Positions 44,859 through 55,009 of a stretch of DNA of 64,000 nucleotides are shown here, piece by piece. The translations under genes and the position numbers were made by a program. The first letter of the stretch is position 1; every line of letters begins with the position of its first letter. The notes under the pieces were generated by a model, which was given only the letters and a program-made list of their open reading frames with translations, ran no database searches and was not told where the DNA came from. Source of the DNA: Ancylomarina salipaludis (lineage in GTDB: Bacteria > Bacteroidota > Bacteroidia > Bacteroidales > Marinifilaceae); NCBI RefSeq assembly GCF_004122035.1, contig NZ_SAXA01000001.1:248001-312000 (forward strand), written 5' to 3'.

Positions 44859-46037
44859 ATGAACGCAATTAAGTCGATTAAAGAGACTAATTTCCTTAAA
44901 CAAAGAAGATATGAGGCCGTGATGTTCCTTATCACATTCTTTGGAATTTTCGGGTATGTAGGTCACTCAATGGGAGTATCAAACATGCTCAATACCATTA
45001 TGAATACAGCCTGGGATCTTCTTATGAACACCGTATTCTACATTATGGGTATTACTGTTTTATCCGGAGCGCTGGGTAAATTACTTATCGAATTTGGTGT
45101 TGTACGCTTATTGGAAAAAATCCTGGCTCCCTTAATGAAACCTCTTTTCAACCTTCCAGGTGTAGGTGCATTAGCCGGAGTCTTAACTTTTCTTTCTGAC
45201 AATCCTGCTATTATCAGTTTGGCCAACGACAAGAACTTCAGCAAATATTTTAAGAACTACCAATTGGTTTCATTAACCAACTTTGGAACAGCATTTGGGA
45301 TGGGCCTTATCGTAATCACCTTTATGTCCACTCTTAAAATTCCAGGAAATGAGTCAAACTTATTTTTCCCTGCTTTAATTGGTTTGGTTGGAGCTTTGGT
45401 AGGTGCTATAGTTTCAACACGTTTGATGCAACATTTAATCAAAGGTGTTATTAAACCTCGTATAGATCAGGATTTCGAAGGTGCGTCTGAGAAAATTTCT
45501 TTCAAATCAGAAGGAGGTCTTTTTATCCGTTTCCTTAACTCAATTTTGGATGGGGGAAAATCTGGTGTTGACTTAGGTTTAGCTATTATTCCAGGGGTAT
45601 TGATTATCTCAACCATGGTAATGATGCTAACATTTGGACCTAAAGACCCTGCAATTGGATACCAGGGCTTAGCTTACGAAGGGGTAACTTTATTGCCGGA
45701 TCTTGCCGGTCATATTTGGTGGTTATTCGAAGGTTTATTTGGGTTCAAAAATCCTGAATTGATTGCCTTCCCTGTAACCTCATTGGGTGCTGTAGGTGCT
45801 GCCTTATCTCTGGTTAAAGCATTTATCGCAAAAGGAATTATTGATGGTAATGTAATCGCAGTATTTACTGCAATGGGTATGTGTTGGAGTGGCTATTTAA
45901 GCACACACACTGCCATGCTTGATACTTTAAACTATCGTGAACTGACTTCAAAAGCCCTTCTTTCACACACTGTTGGTGGAATTATAGCTGGTTGTTTTGC
46001 TCATTACCTTTATGTTCTGGTATCCATGTTTATATAG
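44859..46037 (+). CDS. Nucleoside-recognition (Gate) domain membrane protein, CD0519-like
   Basis: 392 residues, about ten membrane helices with Gate-domain signatures: NTAWDLLMNTVFYIMGITVL, FLSDNPAIISLANDK (about 109-123), TNFGTAFGMGLIVITFM and late CWSGYLSTHTAMLDTL. It is a distant relative of the SpmAB fusion at 33409-34641 but belongs to a different subfamily (full-length single protein resembling the clostridial CD0519/CD1768 group). The transported substrate is unknown; nucleoside binding is by family name only. Confidence 0.82.
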   Translation: MNAIKSIKETNFLKQRRYEAVMFLITFFGIFGYVGHSMGVSNMLNTIMNTAWDLLMNTVFYIMGITVLSGALGKLLIEFGVVRLLEKILAPLMKPLFNLPGVGALAGVLTFLSDNPAIISLANDKNFSKYFKNYQLVSLTNFGTAFGMGLIVITFMSTLKIPGNESNLFFPALIGLVGALVGAIVSTRLMQHLIKGVIKPRIDQDFEGASEKISFKSEGGLFIRFLNSILDGGKSGVDLGLAIIPGVLIISTMVMMLTFGPKDPAIGYQGLAYEGVTLLPDLAGHIWWLFEGLFGFKNPELIAFPVTSLGAVGAALSLVKAFIAKGIIDGNVIAVFTAMGMCWSGYLSTHTAMLDTLNYRELTSKALLSHTVGGIIAGCFAHYLYVLVSMFI

Positions 46038-46055
46038 ATAAAAACAAAATCTCTT

Positions 46056-46101
46056 AAATATATAAGGCTTGCTAATATCGATTAGCAAGCCTTATATATT
46101 T
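46056..46101 (+). terminator. Perfect 21-bp hairpin between convergent genes
   Basis: The left arm 46056-46076 is an exact reverse complement of 46081-46101, with a 4-nt loop ATCG. It lies between the stops of the gate-domain gene and mutS2 and has AT-rich flanks but no long pure T-run. A bidirectional terminator or a transcript-protecting hairpin is likely. Confidence 0.85.
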
Positions 46102-46141
46102 ATAGATGATAAGATTCTATTTTCACTCAGATCAACACCCT

Positions 46142-48646
46142 CTATTCCAAATGAACAACAGTAATACCTGAACCTCCCATTTGGATTTTCTCATCCGTAC
46201 AAGATCGAACCAACTGTACCGTTTTCAGATAGTCACGTATTAGCTTTCTTAGAATACCATGCCCTGTTCCATGTAAAATTCTAAATTCACTAATATCAAG
46301 CATTATGGCCTCATCAAGGTGGTCCATCACAATTTGAAGGGCTTCTTCTGCTCGCATACCTCGCACATCAATATCCCTTCTGAAACTTAATTTACGCTTC
46401 GAAATACGTTCCTGCACCAATGCTGAAGTCTGATTGTATGTGGTATTTTCCTTTTTTGCCTGAGTCTTACTAAGCTTGGTTAAACGATTCAAGCTTACTG
46501 ATGTTAATAATGAGCCAAAGGCAACCACTGCAGTCTTATCATTTACCTCAATCACTTCGCCAATTGTGCGTTGAGAATCAAGTTTTACACTATCTCCCTT
46601 TTCAATAACAGATGGATCGAATTGCTTCTTTTTTTGAGGGACTACTTTTTCAGAACGACTCTCCTGAGGACTTGTCTCACCTCTAAATTTCTTAGCCTTA
46701 TTCTCCCGATCTTTCAGTTTTTGAATTTTCTTATTTATACGCTCCTCTTCCTGTAAATCGGATTGGGTCAAAGCTTCTTTTTGCTCTTCAAAAGCTTTTC
46801 TAACCAAGCGGGTTTTTTCTTTCTCTGCCTTACTCTCCTTAATCTCGCGTATGGTTTTTTCTATAGATTTATTGGCCTGATTTAAGAGCTGCCTGGCCTC
46901 TTCCTGAGCTTTGGAAATAATTTCCTTTCTCAAACTAGACGTTTCTTTCAAATCATGTTCGTAACTTTCAACCAACTGAGCTAGCTTTTTTTCATTTACA
47001 CGTATTTTCTCACGCTTAGTTTCCCAATAACGTTTATCACGAACAATATCACGTAAGTGTTTATCAAAATTGATGTGATCTCCTCCAATCTTATCTGTAG
47101 CCGATTTAAGAATTTCTTCCGGCAAACCGATTTTTCGTGCAATTTCGAATGCAAAAGAAGAACCTGGTTTACCTACATGCAACTGAAATAATGGCTGCAT
47201 TTTATGAGAATCATAAAGCATTGCTCCATTCTCTACCCCTTCTGCTTCCGAAGCATAGTGTTTCAAGCCTGTATAGTGAGTTGTAATCACACCTCTCACC
47301 TGTTTCCTGTTGAGCTTGTCAAGAATCGATTCAGCAATGGCACCTCCCAGGGCTGGTTCAGTTCCTGTTCCAAACTCATCAATCATTATTAATGTTTCAG
47401 CATTCGAATACTTTAGGAAGTGCTTCATATTCATCAAATGGGAACTGTAAGTACTCAAATCGTTCTCCATAGACTGTTCATCACCAATATCAATGAAAAT
47501 ATTATCAAAAATTCCCATCTTGGATTTCTCACCCATTGGCACCAATAAGCCACATTGAAACATATATTGCAACAAGCCCATAGTTTGTAAACAAACCGAT
47601 TTACCACCGGCATTAGGTCCTGATATCAGCACGATACGTTGCTTATCATTAATTTCAATATTCAACGGAACTACCTTTCGGCCTTCTGCTTGCAAAGTCA
47701 AATACAACAATGGATGAACAGCATTTTCCCAAAGAACTGTCGGCGTTTCCCTCATTTGTGGAAGAAGACCATTCACCTGAAGTGCAAACTTGGCTTTTGC
47801 ACGAATAAAATCAATTTGTGCCAAAAAAGCATAAGCCAGAAACAGATCGTCAATATAAGGGCGGACTTGCTCCGTAAATTCACGAAGCACCTTAATCATT
47901 TCTCGACGCTCAGCATATTCCAATTCCCGAATCTCATTATTGGTCTCAACAATCTCTGCTGGCTCTATATACGAAGTTTTACCCGTTGCCGATTCATCAT
48001 GAACAATACCTTTGATTTTACGTTTATAAGCTGATGCGACCGGAATAACCGTACGTCCGTCACGTACAGAAAGCGACACATCCTGATCAACCCATCCGTC
48101 TTTTTGAGCAGCACGCAACAGAGCTTGCATGCGTCTTGAAATTGTAGCCTGTTTCTGAGTCAGACTGCTGCGAATTTGCAATAATTCAGGCGAAGCATTG
48201 TCCTTCATCCGCCCGTGTTTTGTCAATATCGCATTTATCCTTTCAAAAATATAGGGATACATTTTCACATTCCCCGTCAGTTTCATCAAATGAGGATAGC
48301 TTCCTTCTTCCTTGTTCTTAAAAAATCGTAGAATAGCCGAGATGGACTCCAAAGAACGTTTCAAATTAAACAATTCCTCCAACTCCAAATAAGTCCCTTC
48401 AATTCTTATTTTCTCTAAACTGGAACGTACATCAATAAAATGCCCTAAAGGAAAATTCTCCTCTTCAAGACAAATCGTTTTAAACTCATTGGTTTCATTT
48501 ACACGGCGAGACACACGTTTAAAAGATTCCGAAAACTTAAGTTCGTCTACCAAGTCGCGCCCAAGGGCACTTAAACATTGTTTCTTTAACAGTTCTCGAA
48601 CTTTATCGAATCGGATTTTAGTTTCAAAATTATCAGGATATATCAC
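46142..48646 (-). CDS. mutS2: MutS2 ATPase/nuclease
   Basis: MutS-family protein that suppresses homologous recombination and acts in ribosome quality control. 834 residues from GTG 48646, which gives the family start (M/V)IYPDNFETKIRFDKVRELL. There is no N-terminal mismatch domain. Clamp/lever helices are at about 80-330, Walker A GPNAGGKS near 340, then the ABC ATPase (MIDEFGTGTEP, TTHYTGLKHYA). A long coiled coil is at about 490-630 and a C-terminal Smr nuclease domain at about 755-834 (DVRGMRAEEAL, LHGTGHGILR). The frame extends upstream 27 codons to a TTG, but without family-like sequence. Confidence 0.93.
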   Translation of the reverse strand: MIYPDNFETKIRFDKVRELLKKQCLSALGRDLVDELKFSESFKRVSRRVNETNEFKTICLEEENFPLGHFIDVRSSLEKIRIEGTYLELEELFNLKRSLESISAILRFFKNKEEGSYPHLMKLTGNVKMYPYIFERINAILTKHGRMKDNASPELLQIRSSLTQKQATISRRMQALLRAAQKDGWVDQDVSLSVRDGRTVIPVASAYKRKIKGIVHDESATGKTSYIEPAEIVETNNEIRELEYAERREMIKVLREFTEQVRPYIDDLFLAYAFLAQIDFIRAKAKFALQVNGLLPQMRETPTVLWENAVHPLLYLTLQAEGRKVVPLNIEINDKQRIVLISGPNAGGKSVCLQTMGLLQYMFQCGLLVPMGEKSKMGIFDNIFIDIGDEQSMENDLSTYSSHLMNMKHFLKYSNAETLIMIDEFGTGTEPALGGAIAESILDKLNRKQVRGVITTHYTGLKHYASEAEGVENGAMLYDSHKMQPLFQLHVGKPGSSFAFEIARKIGLPEEILKSATDKIGGDHINFDKHLRDIVRDKRYWETKREKIRVNEKKLAQLVESYEHDLKETSSLRKEIISKAQEEARQLLNQANKSIEKTIREIKESKAEKEKTRLVRKAFEEQKEALTQSDLQEEERINKKIQKLKDRENKAKKFRGETSPQESRSEKVVPQKKKQFDPSVIEKGDSVKLDSQRTIGEVIEVNDKTAVVAFGSLLTSVSLNRLTKLSKTQAKKENTTYNQTSALVQERISKRKLSFRRDIDVRGMRAEEALQIVMDHLDEAIMLDISEFRILHGTGHGILRKLIRDYLKTVQLVRSCTDEKIQMGGSGITVVHLE

Positions 48647-48738
48647 GTGCTTCTTTACATTCTTAGTTATTTCTTCTGCAAAATTAACAAAAGAGCTTGA
48701 AGAGGCAAAAAGAAAGGAATAACACAAATAGGCTATTC

Positions 48739-49569
48739 TTAATTTAGTTTAGATGTTTCTGTATTACAATTTTTCGTTACGTATTCTTCCGCCTGACTTA
48801 TTCCCAATATAACTGCCTGTTTCCAATCTTTGCATGCAGATTCTGTCTCTCCCATCTTGTAAAAGCAAATGCCTCTATTTGCATATGCGGCACCATAATC
48901 CGGTTTTAAATTTAGTGCGTAGGTATAATCTAAAACTGCTGTCCCAATCATATTCTTTCCCAGACAGATATTAGCTCTATTAAAATAATAACGATGTACC
49001 AAATGAAAATCCTCTCCATTGATTTTACTAAAGGCAATTGCCATACTATACTCTGCCATAGCTCTTTTCACTTCTCCTTTCAAATTGTATAATTCCCCTA
49101 GATAATAACAGATTTCATCATCCTGCTGGAATATCATCTTTGATTTTTGCAAAATAAAAATTGCCGTATCAACTCTTAAAGAATCATTCTGACTAACGTC
49201 AAATTTTGTTGCTTTTATCTTGCATCCCTTTATTAATAGATAATACGGCAATCTCAATGCCAATAAATTCTATAAAAAACCTAAAATTTCCACGTTAGCA
49301 ATAGTAATTAATTGGTTACGCTGATGTGGGGAATGCATGGCAACGGTATATAACTGTAAATATGAATTCCGATACGTAGAATCAACAGAAACTGCCTCAA
49401 CCAAAAGATGAAATGCATCATCAATCATATCAATATTAATTTGTTTTATAGCCTTATTAGTTAAGGCTATTGCTTTATTGGTATCTGAAAGTGATACCTT
49501 ATACTCTTGTGAAAAAGCTCCAAGATTCCCCATAAGAAGGGAAAAAACAATAACTAAATTTAGTCTCAT
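48739..49569 (-). pseudogene. Exported TPR protein gene interrupted by an in-frame TAG
   Basis: Two open segments in the same frame, 49270-49569 (99 residues) and 48739-49263 (174 residues), are separated only by TAG at 49270-49272 and two sense codons. The first has a signal peptide (LNLVIVFSLLMGNLGAFSQ) and a helical pair (NKAIKQINIDMIDDAFHLL). The second holds TPR repeats (ICYYLGELYNLKGEVKRAMAEY, YGAAYANRGICFYKMGETESA) ending in CKDWKQAVILG. Together they would make a normal exported TPR protein of about 275 residues. Either the gene is inactivated, the stop is read through, or the second part starts separately at TTG 49263. The other reading is two small adjacent genes. Confidence 0.6.
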
Positions 49570-49789
49570 TCTTTTCTTTTTTTAGAATCAAATGTAACAC
49601 AATCCATTTTTATGTTTGCTATTCATTAACAGGATTATGATTATACAGAACCATTCTAAGCTCCAATAAACAAAAAGGCATATTCACCCTAAGATTAACT
49701 TTAGTAATCAACTTTTAAAAATTATCCTTTATATTAGACTGATTTTCTTAAAAAAGAAATCTAAACTAACCTAAAACCCTACTATTTTT

Positions 49790-51457
49790 ATGCACAGTAT
49801 CAACGAATTTCTAGCCGGAATAGAACAATACCTTGGAGGCAGCCAATGGTTCACTCTAGTATTACTTGGAACAGGCCTCTTTTTTACCATTTACCTCAAA
49901 TTTCCCCAAATACGATTTTTCGGACATGCCTTAAAGGTTGTTCGAGGCAAATATGACAAAGCCGATGAAACAGGTGATACTTCCCACTTTCAGGCACTAA
50001 CCACAGCTCTTTCCGGAACCGTTGGAACCGGTAATATTGCCGGGGTTGCCTTCGCCATTTATCTGGGAGGGCCGGCTGCTCTTTTTTGGATGCTAATGAC
50101 TGCACTTGTAGGTATGACAACCAAATTTGTAGAGGTCAGTTTATCCCATAAATATCGCGAAAAGGACGAACAAGGCTTTATTTCCGGTGGACCAATGTAT
50201 TATATGAAGAATAAATTAAAAATGCCTTGGCTAGCAGCTTTTTTCGCAGCTATGACCATTGTGTCTTCATTTGGAACAGGAAGTCTACCCCAAATTAATT
50301 CCATCTCCAGCTCATTACATTCAACCTTCGGAATAGAAAAAATGCTGAGTGGTGGTATACTTGCAATCCTGCTTGCCATTGTTATTTTAGGTGGAATCAA
50401 ACGTATTGCAAAAGTGACTGAAAAATTAGTCCCTGCAATGGCAATCATCTATTTTGTGGGAGCCATTGCCGTAATCTTTTACAATTATCAAAACATTATT
50501 CCGGCAATTGAATCAATCTTTTCCAGTGTTTTTACAGGAACAGCAGCTACCGGAGGATTTCTGGGTGCAGGATTTGCTTATGCCTTCAACCGGGGTGTTA
50601 ATCGTGGTCTGTTTAGTAACGAAGCCGGACAGGGATCGGCTCCAATTGCCCACGCTGCAGCACGTACTGAAGAACCCGTCTCTGAAGGAATGGTTGCTAT
50701 TTTAGAGCCTTTTATCGATACCATCATCATTTGTTCGCTTACCGGATTGGTTATTCTGTCATCCGGTGTTTGGAATGAAAAATTTTCCAACCAGTTTCAA
50801 TCCACTGATATGAGTATTATGGCGGACGTTTATGACGATGCGAATAAAGACGATCAGAGCAAACTTTTTAATTTTCTGAATGGCAGAAAAGAGTTACCCC
50901 TTTTCACTGGTGAATTACTGGTAGAAAACGGAAAAATTCAAAATAAACTTTCTATTATTCATGCGCGTTCTATCGCCGAAAATATATTAGTGTACAATAC
51001 ACAAGATTCACTTTTCACAGGAAACATAAATGTTAATAATGGGGTTTACTATGAAAATAGTGAGGCTTATTTTAAAGGAGAATCCTTAATTCATTCAGCA
51101 CCTTTAACTGCTGAAGCTTTTACACGCAGTTATCTGGGAGACTGGGGACGTTGGATTGTTTCTATTGGTCTGCTGCTTTTTGCCTTTTCAACTGCAATTG
51201 CTTGGGCCTATTATGGCGGCCGATCAGTCACCTATCTGTTTGGTGCAAAAGGCGTGTTCCCCTATCGCATTATTTATTGCATCGGTTTCTTTATCGCCTC
51301 ATTTGCCGATACCACTATTATATGGACCTTATCGGGCATTACAATTGCTTTAATGGCTTTACCCAATCTTTTAGGTATTCTTTTACTTCGAAAAGATATG
51401 AAGAATACCCTTAATACTTACTGGACAAAATTTAAATCAGAATACCCCAACGGGTAA
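49790..51457 (+). CDS. Sodium:alanine/glycine symporter family protein (AGCS) with large insert
   Basis: Na+-coupled amino acid uptake. The 555 residues are longer than typical AlsT/YaaJ proteins (about 450-490). Family motifs: [22 protein letters not shown] (about 69-90), [33 protein letters not shown] (about 265-285), and at the end [17 protein letters not shown]. About residues 329-439 are an extra polar, beta-rich segment between two membrane helices. It contains two LFTG motifs 37 residues apart (371-374, 408-411), each followed by an ENGK-like turn, somewhat like MORN-type repeats. Substrate alanine or glycine is inferred from family. Confidence 0.9.
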   Translation: MHSINEFLAGIEQYLGGSQWFTLVLLGTGLFFTIYLKFPQIRFFGHALKVVRGKYDKADETGDTSHFQALTTALSGTVGTGNIAGVAFAIYLGGPAALFWMLMTALVGMTTKFVEVSLSHKYREKDEQGFISGGPMYYMKNKLKMPWLAAFFAAMTIVSSFGTGSLPQINSISSSLHSTFGIEKMLSGGILAILLAIVILGGIKRIAKVTEKLVPAMAIIYFVGAIAVIFYNYQNIIPAIESIFSSVFTGTAATGGFLGAGFAYAFNRGVNRGLFSNEAGQGSAPIAHAAARTEEPVSEGMVAILEPFIDTIIICSLTGLVILSSGVWNEKFSNQFQSTDMSIMADVYDDANKDDQSKLFNFLNGRKELPLFTGELLVENGKIQNKLSIIHARSIAENILVYNTQDSLFTGNINVNNGVYYENSEAYFKGESLIHSAPLTAEAFTRSYLGDWGRWIVSIGLLLFAFSTAIAWAYYGGRSVTYLFGAKGVFPYRIIYCIGFFIASFADTTIIWTLSGITIALMALPNLLGILLLRKDMKNTLNTYWTKFKSEYPNG

Positions 51458-51649
51458 ATAATATTTCAGTCAATCTAAAACGCCATTGCAATAAATGGAT
51501 GGTTATTTTCTATATTCATCAAATAAAAAACAAGCCTTATAATACAAGGATCTGAATAATCCGACTTGATTGTTTATCAAATGCCTTTTGTTATATTGCA
51601 TATTAATATCTTTATGTATCTTAATCCAAAAATTAAAAATTTATAACCT

Positions 51650-52396
51650 ATGAGATTAATATTTGCACTGCTTGCTTGCAGCCTATTTATCAGTTCTTGT
51701 CAGGAGAGCGCTAAAAAAGTACAATCGTTTAGCACAGGTCAACAAACAGACCAAAGTATTAACGATAAGACCACTGATTCTACACCTAATTATCATCATG
51801 TTAAAGTCAAAGAACTCTTACAAACAAGTTCTTACACCTATTTATTTGTAAATGAAAACGATAAGGATTTTTGGATTGCCGTTCGTAAACTGGATGCCAA
51901 AGTTGGTGACGATGTGTATTACCAAAATGCACTTGTGATGAAAGATTTTAAGAGTAAAGAACTTGATCGCGTATTCGAATCCATATTATTTGTACAAGGC
52001 AATACAAGCACCCCACCAACAAGCCATCCAACGGCTAAAATGCCTGCTAAAAAAATGCCACCCAAAGTGGATAAAAAAATAGAAGGCATCCATGTTAATC
52101 CTGTTGATGGTGGAATCAGCATCGCTGATCTTTTCAAAAATAAGGAGCAATATGCAGGTAAAAAAGTAATTGTTAGTGGAAAAGTTGTAAAAGTTAATAA
52201 TGGTATCATGAAAAAGAATTGGATACATATCCAGGATGGAACCAGTGACTCAGACAACTTTGACCTGACATTTACAACTCAAAATCAAGCTAATATGGGT
52301 GATATTATCACAATTGAAGGTACTGTATATTTGAACAAAGATTTTGGTGCCGGATATTCTTACGATTTAATTATCGAAGAAGCCATCATCAAATAA
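51650..52396 (+). CDS. Lipoprotein with C-terminal OB-fold domain
   Basis: 248 residues. Lipoprotein signal with Cys 17 in FISSCQES. About 45-115 resemble a small beta domain (SYTYLFVNENDKDFWIAVRKLDA, DDVYYQNALVMKDF), followed by a Pro/Lys-rich linker (about 118-145). Residues about 150-248 form an OB-fold (ADLFKNKEQYAGKKVIVSGKVV, KKNWIHIQDGT, GDIITIEGTVYLNKDFGAGY). Such exported OB-fold lipoproteins occur near respiratory and redox genes in other Bacteroidota. No partner is obvious here, and the function is unknown. Confidence 0.8.
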   Translation: MRLIFALLACSLFISSCQESAKKVQSFSTGQQTDQSINDKTTDSTPNYHHVKVKELLQTSSYTYLFVNENDKDFWIAVRKLDAKVGDDVYYQNALVMKDFKSKELDRVFESILFVQGNTSTPPTSHPTAKMPAKKMPPKVDKKIEGIHVNPVDGGISIADLFKNKEQYAGKKVIVSGKVVKVNNGIMKKNWIHIQDGTSDSDNFDLTFTTQNQANMGDIITIEGTVYLNKDFGAGYSYDLIIEEAIIK

Positions 52397-52417
52397 TTAT
52401 CTATAACTCAAAATCAG

Positions 52418-52448
52418 ATCCCAGCATTCAAATGTTGGGATTTTTTTA
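52418..52448 (+). terminator. Rho-independent terminator after the OB-fold lipoprotein
   Basis: ATCCCAGCATT pairs with AATGTTGGGAT (one G-T pair), followed by TTTTTT. Confidence 0.88.
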
Positions 52449-52528
52449 TACATCCGCTAATCATCTCAACATAAAACACTAAATTAGAGTGTCATGAGAT
52501 TGGATATTTTTCAAAACACAAGCTTTAT

Positions 52529-54937
52529 ATGAAATTAAACAAGTTCCTTTTACTTCCCCTTTTTATACTTTCTGCCCTAAACGCCTGGGGCCAATCCGGA
52601 CATATTAAAGGACGTGTTTTCAATAGTATCAACAATGAAGCCGTTCCATTTGCCAATATTGCAATTGCGAATACCAATAAAGGAACTACAGCTGATATTA
52701 ATGGTAATTTTCTCCTTGATAATCTGGCTCCTGGTAGCTATAACCTGATTTGTAGCAGTGTCGGATTCGAAACTTACTTCCTTTACGAGGTCACTGTAAG
52801 CTCTTCAAAACCAATCAGAATAAACATTCCATTACAAAAAAACATTCAACAGCTTGAAGAGGTGAAAATAAAAGCTACTCCCTTTAATAAAACTCAGGAA
52901 AGCCCACTGAGTATGCGTAGCATCAATTCGACTGAAATATACCGAAGTCCGGGGGGAAATCGAGATATTTCCAAGGTGATTCAGATTCTTCCGGGGGTGG
53001 CTTCAACCCTCGCTTTCCGAAACGATATTATTGTGCGTGGTGGCAGTCCAAACGAAAATCGCTTTTATCTGGACGGTATTGAAGTTTCCAATATCAATCA
53101 CTTTGCCACTCAGGGTGCATCAGGCGGACCGGTTGGCATGATCAATCTGAACTTTATTCAAAATCTGGATTTCTATGCTGGAGCTTTTCCGTCCAATAAA
53201 GGGAATGCGTTAAGCTCGGTTCTTGACTTTAAACAACGTAATGGTAATGACGAAAGATTATCAGGAAACTTAACGGTAGGTTCAAGCGATTTTGGTATGA
53301 GTCTCGAGGGGCCAATTGGTGAAAAATCAAGCTTCATTTTTTCGGTGCGGCGCTCCTATCTGCAGCTCCTTTTCAAGGCATTAAAACTGCCCTTTTTACC
53401 AACCTACAACGATATGCAATTCAAGCACAATATAAAATTGAACGCTAAAAACACACTCACACTAATTGGTTTGGGTGCCATCGACGATTTAAAACTAAAT
53501 ACATCGGTCAACAAAGGACTAACTGACACCAAAGAAATAGACCGAAACACTTACATTTTAGGCAACCTCCCCGTAAATAGTCAATGGAACTATACTCTGG
53601 GGGCAAAATGGCTGCACTATTCAAAAAATAGTTATCAGAGTTTTATTGTGAGTCGCAACCACCTGAATAACGAAGCCATAAAGTATAAGGACAATATTGA
53701 ACAAGCAAATTTATTACTGCTGAATTACAAATCGCAGGAAATCGAAAACAAATTTAAATTTGAGAGTACCAAGAGAAAAGGTGCCTGGAAATGGAACCTG
53801 GGAGTCTCAAGCGACTTTGTGAAATACACCAATTCGACTTTCCGCAAAAAAGAACAAAATGGAGAAGCTGTCACAATCAATTTCAATTCAGAATTAACAT
53901 TCGGGAAATACGCTCTTTTCACGCAAGTCAGCCGTAAATTTATAGATGACAGGTTAAGCCTTTCATTAGGAGTAAGAAGTGATTTCTCAGATTATTCAAA
54001 GGAGATGGTCAATCCTTTGGATCAATTATCACCTCGTTTTTCAGCATCCTATTCGCTCAGTCCTAAATTCAATGTCAACTTCAATACAGGACGCTATTTT
54101 CAATTGCCTGCCTATACAGTTATGGGATACAGAGACGGTAACAACACGCTGATAAACAAAAAAAACAAAATTACCTTCATCCAATCAAAGCATTGGGTTG
54201 CTGGTATAGATTATAATCCGACACAGTACTCAAAAATTAGCATTGAGGGTTTCTATAAAAAATACAAAAACTACCCCTTTCTTTTAGCTGATAGCATTTC
54301 ATTAGCCAATCTGGGAGGCGACTATGGCGTGATAGGCAACGAGGCTGCCAAATCGATATCAAAGGGCAAATCATATGGCCTTGAAATTCTCATGCAACAA
54401 AAGTTGAGTCATAGGATTTACGGCATCCTATCCTACACCTGGGTTAGAAGTAAATTTAAAGACAAACATGGCTTATACGTCCCTTCTTCCTGGGACAATA
54501 AACACATCCTGAATATCACAGCAGGAAAGAAATTTAATAACAACTGGGAGTTTGGTATGAAATTCAGACTCCTTGGCCCTGCCCCTTACACACCATATGA
54601 TGTTGAGTTATCAGCTCGTAAGGAAATCTGGGACATTGCACAGTCCGGACAATTTGATTGGGATCGTCTAAATAAAAAACGCAACCCCACATCTCACAGC
54701 CTGGACATTAGACTCGATAAAAAATGGTTTTTAAAAAACTGGGCGATAAATGCTTACCTTGATATACAAAACATCTATAATTTTCAAGCTAAAACTGAGC
54801 CATACTTAAGTGTAGAACGTGATGCTTCGGGAAATCCGATTGAAGATCCAAACAACCCGCTTGCATACAAAACTTACCAAATTGAAAACAAATCAGGATC
54901 AATCCTTCCATCTATTGGATTAATGATCGAATTTTAA
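52529..54937 (+). CDS. TonB-dependent outer-membrane receptor
   Basis: 802 residues. A signal peptide (about 1-22) precedes a carboxypeptidase-regulatory-like domain (about 24-110: GRVFNSINNEAVPFANIAI). The plug domain is at about 115-230 (RDISKVIQILPGV, NDIIVRGGSPNENRFYLDGI, SSVLDFKQRNG). The 22-strand barrel ends in a C-terminal aromatic-rich strand with a final Phe. It imports a large or scarce ligand with TonB energy. No SusD partner is adjacent, and no TonB box was identified with confidence, so ligand class cannot be assigned. Followed 72 bp later by aquaporin Z. Confidence 0.9.
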   Translation: MKLNKFLLLPLFILSALNAWGQSGHIKGRVFNSINNEAVPFANIAIANTNKGTTADINGNFLLDNLAPGSYNLICSSVGFETYFLYEVTVSSSKPIRINIPLQKNIQQLEEVKIKATPFNKTQESPLSMRSINSTEIYRSPGGNRDISKVIQILPGVASTLAFRNDIIVRGGSPNENRFYLDGIEVSNINHFATQGASGGPVGMINLNFIQNLDFYAGAFPSNKGNALSSVLDFKQRNGNDERLSGNLTVGSSDFGMSLEGPIGEKSSFIFSVRRSYLQLLFKALKLPFLPTYNDMQFKHNIKLNAKNTLTLIGLGAIDDLKLNTSVNKGLTDTKEIDRNTYILGNLPVNSQWNYTLGAKWLHYSKNSYQSFIVSRNHLNNEAIKYKDNIEQANLLLLNYKSQEIENKFKFESTKRKGAWKWNLGVSSDFVKYTNSTFRKKEQNGEAVTINFNSELTFGKYALFTQVSRKFIDDRLSLSLGVRSDFSDYSKEMVNPLDQLSPRFSASYSLSPKFNVNFNTGRYFQLPAYTVMGYRDGNNTLINKKNKITFIQSKHWVAGIDYNPTQYSKISIEGFYKKYKNYPFLLADSISLANLGGDYGVIGNEAAKSISKGKSYGLEILMQQKLSHRIYGILSYTWVRSKFKDKHGLYVPSSWDNKHILNITAGKKFNNNWEFGMKFRLLGPAPYTPYDVELSARKEIWDIAQSGQFDWDRLNKKRNPTSHSLDIRLDKKWFLKNWAINAYLDIQNIYNFQAKTEPYLSVERDASGNPIEDPNNPLAYKTYQIENKSGSILPSIGLMIEF

Positions 54938-55009
54938 ACTAAATGAGCATATCGAAACCAAAAATATTTCAAATTAAAGTCAATTATTAACCCTAATTTA
55001 AAACAAGTT

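Noticed and set aside
47639-48034. 131-codon frame opposite mutS2
   Set aside because: Antisense to a well-supported MutS2 domain; no start context or family features.
51151-51414. Alternative frames inside the AGCS gene
   Set aside because: Out-of-frame readings of membrane helices produce Cys/Leu-rich artefacts.
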